A stretch of DNA of 64,000 nt from positions 2,604,001 to 2,668,000 of the forward strand of contig OZ241351.1 of NCBI GenBank assembly GCA_965200355.1, given 5' to 3'. The notes beneath the pieces were generated by a model that searched no databases, was not told the DNA's origin, and saw only the letters and a program-made list of their open reading frames with translations. The stretch comes from Bin18 sp965200355 (GTDB lineage Bacteria > Desulfobacterota > Binatia > Bin18). A program made the position numbers and the translations under genes. Positions within the stretch are counted from its first letter, which is position 1, and every line of letters starts with the position of its first letter. Shown here piece after piece: positions 59,445 to 64,000 of this stretch.

Positions 59445-61508
59445 TTATAGCCCTAACGTCTCAAAATTCTTCTTGATGGTCGCAGCCAGACCCACCGCCT
59501 CGGCGTTGAGGTCTTCCAGTTCGGTGTGAAGCTCGCGCAGGGCTGCGCTGAAATCGAAATCCTCGTCGTCTGCTTCGGGCGCGACGCCGACATAGCGACC
59601 GGGGGTCAGGCTCCAGTCGTTGGCGGCGATCTCAGCCCGGTCCACCAGCTTGACCAAGCCGTCTACGTCGCACAGCTTGGCGTCGGGGAAACGCTCGGTC
59701 AGCCAGTGGGCCTGCCGCCAGAAATAACGCACCTGCTGGATCTGTGCGACCGCACGCTGGCGCGCCCCATCCACGGCTTTGCGGGCGCGGCTGAGGGCAT
59801 GGCGCGACTTGGCGTCAGCCGCGTTTTCGCCGGCTTCACTCAGACGGGAGGCCAGCTTGTAAATCAGGTCGGTTTGCCGGGCCAGGTCGCGGCTGGATTC
59901 GGCCAGCGGGGCGAGGCGTTCGACCGTGAGCCGAGGGGTGCTGACGGGTGGTGCTTCACCCGCCAAGGCGTCGCTGGCGCGTTGAAATGCCTGGACATCG
60001 GTGTGCCATGCGGTGAGCGCAGCGTGCAGTTCTTTTTGAAGACCGCCGAGGGCTGCGTCCTCGCTCAGGCTGTTGAGGAGAGGGTGCAGGGCCGCGTTGA
60101 GTGCGTCGAGGGCAGCGGCGAAGTCGAGGCAGGCCGGTGGCGTTTGGCCGTTCTGAGTTTGCGTGGTGAAACAGGCGGCGGCGGAGTCACGGGCGTGGCG
60201 GCAGTAGTCGGCTACCAGGTTGAGAAACTTGTCGGTCTGGCCGCGATACAGCCAGACAATGGCGAGGAGGTTGTGCTGCTGCTCGGGGCTGAAGTCGTAT
60301 ATCTTGCGCGTGACCTTGCGGTACACCGTGCGGGCGTCAATCATCAGCACTTTGTCGCGGTGTTCCTCGGGCTTGGCCCGGTTCAGAAACCAGAGCTCGC
60401 AGGGAACGGTGCGGGTGTAGAAGAAATTGGAGCGAATGGCGATCATGATGTCCACGTCGCCGGTCTCGACCAGCTTGCGGCGGACCTTGGCCTCACCGCC
60501 ACCGGCGCTTGATGCCTGTGAGGACATAACAAAGCCAGCCCGCCCTCCCTCGTTGAGATAACGGTAGAAATAGCTGATCCAGACGTAGTTGCCGTTGGAG
60601 ACTTTCTCTTTTTTGTTCACACTCGGCAGGCCAAAGGGCAGGCGCGGGTCGGTCCTGACCTTGGCCGCGTCAATCTCGTCCACGTTGAAGGGCGGATTGG
60701 CCATGACGTAATCGGCCTTGCCGACCAGCTCGTGCGGGTCCTGATAATAGGTAATGGCCTGCTGAACGTCGCCTTCGAGACCGTGGACGGCCAGGTTCAT
60801 CTTGGCCAGCCGGATGGTAGTGGCGTTCTTCTCCAGACCGCGAAAGGTCAACTGCTCGGTCGGGCTCTGGCCGTGTGCTTCAACCGTGCGCGCGCTCTGG
60901 ACAAACATGCCGCCCGAGCCACAGGCCGGGTCAAGCACTTGAGCGATGAGCGCTACCAGGGAGACGGGGGTGAAGAACTCGCCGTTGTCGTGGGCCTTCT
61001 GGTCGGCGAAGCGGGTCAGAAAATACTCGTAGATGCGGCCAAAGACATCATCGGACACCTGTTTCAACTCGTCCGGGTTGAGGAGACGCAGGATATCGCC
61101 GAGGGTGTCGTTGTCCAGATTTTGATACTCGTTCTTGGGCAGGACACCGCGCAGGCTGCCATAGTGCGCCTCAATGGATTCCATGGCGTCCACGAGGGCC
61201 TTGGCGCGGTCCGCGCTGTCGGGCAGCGCCACGAGGAAATCGAACTGCGCTTCAGGGGTCAGGAAGATTGCGCTCCGCTGCGAGAAATCTTCCTTGGTGA
61301 GGGCGCGCCTCTTGCCGCCTCGGCTTGGCAGGCTGGGTTCAATCGCTGCCTTGACCGTCAGATAGCGGCTGTAGGCATGGCGCAGGAAGACCAGTCCCAT
61401 GACGGGCAGGAAGTATTCATTGCTGGCATACTCGGAGTTGGCGCGCAGGGTGTCGGCTGCGCGCCAGAGTCGGCGTTCGATGGTTTCGAGGTGTTCGGGT
61501 TGGGACAT
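59445..61508 (-). CDS. hsdM: Type I DNA methyltransferase HsdM, with small deletion before motif I
   Basis: 687 residues. N-terminal helical domain (LETIERRLWRAADTLRANSEY), then the methyltransferase domain with GEFFTPVSLVALIAQVL, DPACGSGGMFVQS (motif I) and VMANPPFN (motif IV), and a long helical C-terminus. Where relatives read roughly VI-EPxHGxVL-DPACG, about eight residues are missing here: QVL runs straight into DPACG. A deletion between two short repeats of the GTGCTTGA type would explain it (inference). The cut removes the loop before the AdoMet site and may impair activity. Confidence 0.85.
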   Translation of the reverse strand: MSQPEHLETIERRLWRAADTLRANSEYASNEYFLPVMGLVFLRHAYSRYLTVKAAIEPSLPSRGGKRRALTKEDFSQRSAIFLTPEAQFDFLVALPDSADRAKALVDAMESIEAHYGSLRGVLPKNEYQNLDNDTLGDILRLLNPDELKQVSDDVFGRIYEYFLTRFADQKAHDNGEFFTPVSLVALIAQVLDPACGSGGMFVQSARTVEAHGQSPTEQLTFRGLEKNATTIRLAKMNLAVHGLEGDVQQAITYYQDPHELVGKADYVMANPPFNVDEIDAAKVRTDPRLPFGLPSVNKKEKVSNGNYVWISYFYRYLNEGGRAGFVMSSQASSAGGGEAKVRRKLVETGDVDIMIAIRSNFFYTRTVPCELWFLNRAKPEEHRDKVLMIDARTVYRKVTRKIYDFSPEQQHNLLAIVWLYRGQTDKFLNLVADYCRHARDSAAACFTTQTQNGQTPPACLDFAAALDALNAALHPLLNSLSEDAALGGLQKELHAALTAWHTDVQAFQRASDALAGEAPPVSTPRLTVERLAPLAESSRDLARQTDLIYKLASRLSEAGENAADAKSRHALSRARKAVDGARQRAVAQIQQVRYFWRQAHWLTERFPDAKLCDVDGLVKLVDRAEIAANDWSLTPGRYVGVAPEADDEDFDFSAALRELHTELEDLNAEAVGLAATIKKNFETLGL

Positions 61509-61517
61509 ATGCGCCGC

Positions 61518-62324
61518 TTACAGCGGGTGTTGTGACAGGAATTCCTTGAAGACGCTCAGAAACGGCTCGCGGGCCGAGGATACAAAACCGTGGCCGGCGT
61601 TATCGAAAATAGCCAGTTGGGCGTGCGGAATTTCGCGGGCCAGAATCTCTGAATTGGCCGCCGGAATCAGCACATCGTCCCGCCCGGTGGCGACCAGGGT
61701 GGGAGCGGTGACTTCCTTGAGCTGTTTGTAGACCCGCAGGGTCATGGTCGCGTCTAAGTGGCGCTTGTAAGCAAAGAAAGGGGTGGAGTGTTCCAGGACG
61801 CGGCGCAGGGTGGCTTCGAGTTTATCCCGATGGGTGGCGATATAGTCTTGGGAGTAGGACAATTTCCAGCCCTCCCGAATGGCTTCTTCTGGCGTCTGTC
61901 CAGGCCGACCTTTGAGCGCCTGCATAGATTCCGGTGGGGCCGGGACGGAGTGTTTGCCGCCTGGAGTGGTACAGCCCAGGGTTAAACTGGCGAGGTATTG
62001 CTGGTGGTGGATGCCGATTTCCTGGGCAATCATGCCGCCCATGGAAATGCCGAAAATATGCGCGCGCGGGATGTCGAGCGCATTGAGCAAGCCCACGGCA
62101 TCGCTAGCGAACAGGGCAATGGAATACGGCTCGTCCGGTTTATCCGACTGCCCGGTGCCACGGTTATCATAGGTGATGACCTGATAATTGTCGGCCATGC
62201 GTTGAACAAACTCCTGATCCCAGGCCGCGGCCGGCCCGCCCAGCCCCATGATGAGCAGCAGCGGTTGCCCCTGGCCCTGAATCGTATAGTGCAGATTGAT
62301 CCCATTCACCTGTGCGTATGACAT
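61518..62324 (-). CDS. Alpha/beta hydrolase
   Basis: 268 residues from ATG 62324 (SYAQVNGINLHYTIQGQG). Oxyanion loop MGLGGPAAAW, nucleophile in GISMGGMIAQE, acid in ATGRDDVLIP and His in DNAGHGFVSS. Typical of 3-oxoadipate enol-lactonase or related esterases. A longer upstream frame overlaps the divergent desaturase gene and is dismissed. Ends ten bases from hsdM's start, but on the same strand it is upstream of it. Confidence 0.87.
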   Translation of the reverse strand: MSYAQVNGINLHYTIQGQGQPLLLIMGLGGPAAAWDQEFVQRMADNYQVITYDNRGTGQSDKPDEPYSIALFASDAVGLLNALDIPRAHIFGISMGGMIAQEIGIHHQQYLASLTLGCTTPGGKHSVPAPPESMQALKGRPGQTPEEAIREGWKLSYSQDYIATHRDKLEATLRRVLEHSTPFFAYKRHLDATMTLRVYKQLKEVTAPTLVATGRDDVLIPAANSEILAREIPHAQLAIFDNAGHGFVSSAREPFLSVFKEFLSQHPL

Positions 62325-62432
62325 ACTCTTCCTCCTTTTGTGTGAACGTCTTATCCAGTTGTGGGGAGAAGCGCAAACCAGGGAGAGCCGGCTCTTTGCC
62401 GCTTCATGCAGTTTGGTATAGGTCCATAGCCT

Positions 62433-63404
62433 ATGCAAACGGCTGTTTCCGAGCCGGCGGCTGTCCGCCAGACCGTGAAGGAACTGTCCCAGATATCGAC
62501 GTTGCGGTCCGTCTACCATCTGGCTGAAGTCTGGAGTGTGATCGGGCTGGCGGTCTGGCTGAGTGGCTGGGTCTTGCCGCCATCCACAGGCATCTGGGGA
62601 GCGTGTGTTTATATGGGCGCAGTCGTTGTGATTGCCGCCCGGCAGCACGCCCTGATGGTCCTCGTGCACGAGGCGATTCATAAACGGGTCTCGCGCCTGA
62701 TGTGGGTCAACGACACGCTGACTCGTGTAGCCGCGGCGTTTCCGATCTTTATCTCGCTCTCGAAATGGCGCTTCATCCACCTCTATCATCACCAGTATAC
62801 GCATACCAAGGAGGACCCGGACCGGGCCATTTATGCTCGTTATCCCCTGGGGAGCGGGCCGTTCTGGCGGCTGCTGGTCCGAGATATATGTGGTCTGAAC
62901 GTTATCTCGACGCTGAAGTATTTTATTGATCTGCCCTTTGTGACGCGCGCGTTTAATCGGAAGTTTCTGGGTGAGGAACGCGCCGGCCGCTATCGTCAGA
63001 TTGCTGACATGGGCCTGTTCACGACCTTTTGGGCCGTGGTGGGCAGCGCTGGGTGTGTCGTGTGGGGCTGGGCGTTTGGGCAATATCTGGTGTTGTACTG
63101 GCTCGTCCCGTACTGCACCCTGACACAGGTTTTTTTTCGTATCCGAGGGGCGATTGAGCATGGCAATGTGCCCGCCCCTGAGAACGCCTACCAGCAGACG
63201 CGAACCTATTTCATGCCCGCGGTCCTGCGTTTTTTCTTTGCGCCCAAGCAGGTGAACTACCACCTGGAGCACCACCTGTATCCCTCGGTGCCCTTCTATC
63301 ATCTGCCCCGCTTGCACGCTGTGCTCAGCCGGGCTGTCTATCCGGCCGAGGCCGGCTATTGCGAGCCGTTCTCTACTGGTCTCAAGAAATTGGTCTCCGG
63401 GTGA
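62433..63404 (+). CDS. Fatty acid desaturase
   Basis: A 323-residue membrane di-iron enzyme with three histidine boxes: HEAIH (about 74), HLYHHQYTH (about 111-119) and HLEHH near the end (about 281). Hydrophobic segments flank the boxes in the right order. Introduces a cis double bond in an acyl lipid. A good candidate partner is the membrane lipid modification seen in PmtA above; regulation is not visible. Confidence 0.88.
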   Translation: MQTAVSEPAAVRQTVKELSQISTLRSVYHLAEVWSVIGLAVWLSGWVLPPSTGIWGACVYMGAVVVIAARQHALMVLVHEAIHKRVSRLMWVNDTLTRVAAAFPIFISLSKWRFIHLYHHQYTHTKEDPDRAIYARYPLGSGPFWRLLVRDICGLNVISTLKYFIDLPFVTRAFNRKFLGEERAGRYRQIADMGLFTTFWAVVGSAGCVVWGWAFGQYLVLYWLVPYCTLTQVFFRIRGAIEHGNVPAPENAYQQTRTYFMPAVLRFFFAPKQVNYHLEHHLYPSVPFYHLPRLHAVLSRAVYPAEAGYCEPFSTGLKKLVSG

Positions 63405-63424
63405 GGGGCCGGCCGACTCCCGGC

Positions 63425-63454
63425 AAAAAAAGAGGGCAGCCGTGTGGCTGCCCT
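63425..63454 (-). terminator. Intrinsic terminator for the minus-strand amidohydrolase gene
   Basis: On the minus strand AGGGCAGCC (63446-63454) pairs with GGCTGCCCT (63433-63441) over a 4-base loop, and the A-run at 63425-63431 gives a seven-T tail. It lies between the two convergent genes. Confidence 0.85.
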
Positions 63455-63472
63455 GTGTCTGCCCGCGGTTTG

Positions 63473-64000
63473 CTATAGATCATACGCCCGGGCCGCGTTA
63501 TCGCCCAGGATGTTCTGCCGGTCGGGTGGTGGGAGTTCTTTAATCCCATTCTGCAAGGTGTTGAGGGCATCCGGGAAACCGTCAAAATGGGGGAAGTCGG
63601 TGGACCAGAAGAACTTGTCCGACCCCCAACGAGCCGCGGCCGGGGGAATCATGCTTTCATCCACATCGCAGCCAACCCAGACCTGACGGCGGAAATACTC
63701 GCTGGGTGGGCGCTTACAGGCGGTCATAAAGCCACTGTGTTCCCACTTGCTATCCATCCGCTCGACAAAATGCGGGACCCAGCCAGCCCCCACTTCCAGT
63801 ACCAGCAGTTTGAGATTTGGAAAGCGTTCCAGGGTGCCACCCTCAAACATGCTGACAAAGGACGCCTGGATATCAAAGCCCAGGGTGACTGACAGAAAAT
63901 AGAACGGCGAGCCGTGAAAGGTGGGATGGTTATACCAGGTGCTGCCGTGAAAGTCGGGCCGCGCAATCACGTGCAGGCCAACCGGCATCTGAATATCCTG
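63473..64000 (-). CDS. Amidohydrolase family protein (partial, continues past window end)
   Basis: A partial C-terminal part of an amidohydrolase-2 (TIM-barrel) protein: NHPTFHGSPF, MFEGGTLERFPNLKLLVLEVGAGWVP, and the metal-binding Asp in FWSTDFPHFDGFPDAL near the end. Frame is open to base 64000 (QDIQ before MPVG), so the start lies beyond the window. Related enzymes decarboxylate or hydrolyse small carboxylates; the substrate is unknown. Confidence 0.83.
   Translation of the reverse strand, partial: QDIQMPVGLHVIARPDFHGSTWYNHPTFHGSPFYFLSVTLGFDIQASFVSMFEGGTLERFPNLKLLVLEVGAGWVPHFVERMDSKWEHSGFMTACKRPPSEYFRRQVWVGCDVDESMIPPAAARWGSDKFFWSTDFPHFDGFPDALNTLQNGIKELPPPDRQNILGDNAARAYDL

Noticed and set aside
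62325..63317. Long N-terminal extension of the alpha/beta hydrolase at 61518-62324
   Set aside because: It runs antisense through the fatty acid desaturase, and the hydrolase fold starts at ATG 62324.
1..64000. tRNA or rRNA genes
   Set aside because: The non-coding gaps are short and I found no cloverleaf with a plausible T-loop, and no stretch resembling rRNA.

Overview
The window reads as GC-rich chromosomal DNA from a free-living bacterium. The envelope and translation genes (yajC-secD-secF, coaBC, queA-tgt-queG, trmB, nuoI, recJ) are bacterial. Paired acyl-CoA dehydrogenases, short-chain dehydrogenases and luciferase-like flavin oxidoreductases resemble the gene content of uncultured soil or marine lineages such as Tectomicrobia or deltaproteobacteria-like groups. 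That placement is inference from gene content and is weak. I see no rRNA or tRNA gene.

Layout. (1) 1-5067: end of a type III-B CRISPR-Cas locus, with a Cmr6-Cmr1 fusion, a 19-codon CARF-protein remnant, cas1, cas2, a leader, a 4-spacer array and a broken cas6. (2) 5223-35063: mostly core genes. They include an NhaC-type antiporter, queG, an A-type Fe-S carrier, folP, nuoI, a rhodanese-ThiF/MoeB plus MoaD-like sulfur-transfer pair, transketolase, trmB, coaBC, a polyprenyl synthase, and a run of uracil-DNA glycosylase, NfeD, slipin, queA, tgt, yajC, secD, secF and recJ. (3) 35363-52775: accessory metabolism, with lipid methylation, beta-oxidation, a second NhaC antiporter, flavin monooxygenases, an epoxide hydrolase, a class C esterase and small redox or ring-cleavage-like enzymes. 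(4) 53036-61508: a minus-strand type I restriction-modification operon (hsdM, hsdS, hsdR) with toxin-antitoxin genes (MntA-HepT, an orphan RHH-like protein, HicBA, a VapB-like antitoxin) between its subunits. (5) 61518-64000: an alpha/beta hydrolase, a fatty acid desaturase and a partial amidohydrolase.

The most striking pattern is that apparent lesions fall in the two defence loci, while the surrounding metabolic and housekeeping genes read through cleanly. cmr6-cmr1 and hsdR are each interrupted by a single in-frame TAG with homology continuing on both sides. cas6, hsdS and the VapB-like antitoxin are frameshifted. hsdM lacks about eight residues just before its AdoMet-binding motif, and the CARF gene is cut to its N-terminus. 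Either both defence systems are decaying, or the two amber codons are conditional. The sequence alone cannot decide.

Both defence loci also carry a C-run/G-run palindrome at an edge (4132-4158 and 52909-52936), and the restriction island border holds further dispersed-repeat-like sequence, which fits recombination-driven turnover there.
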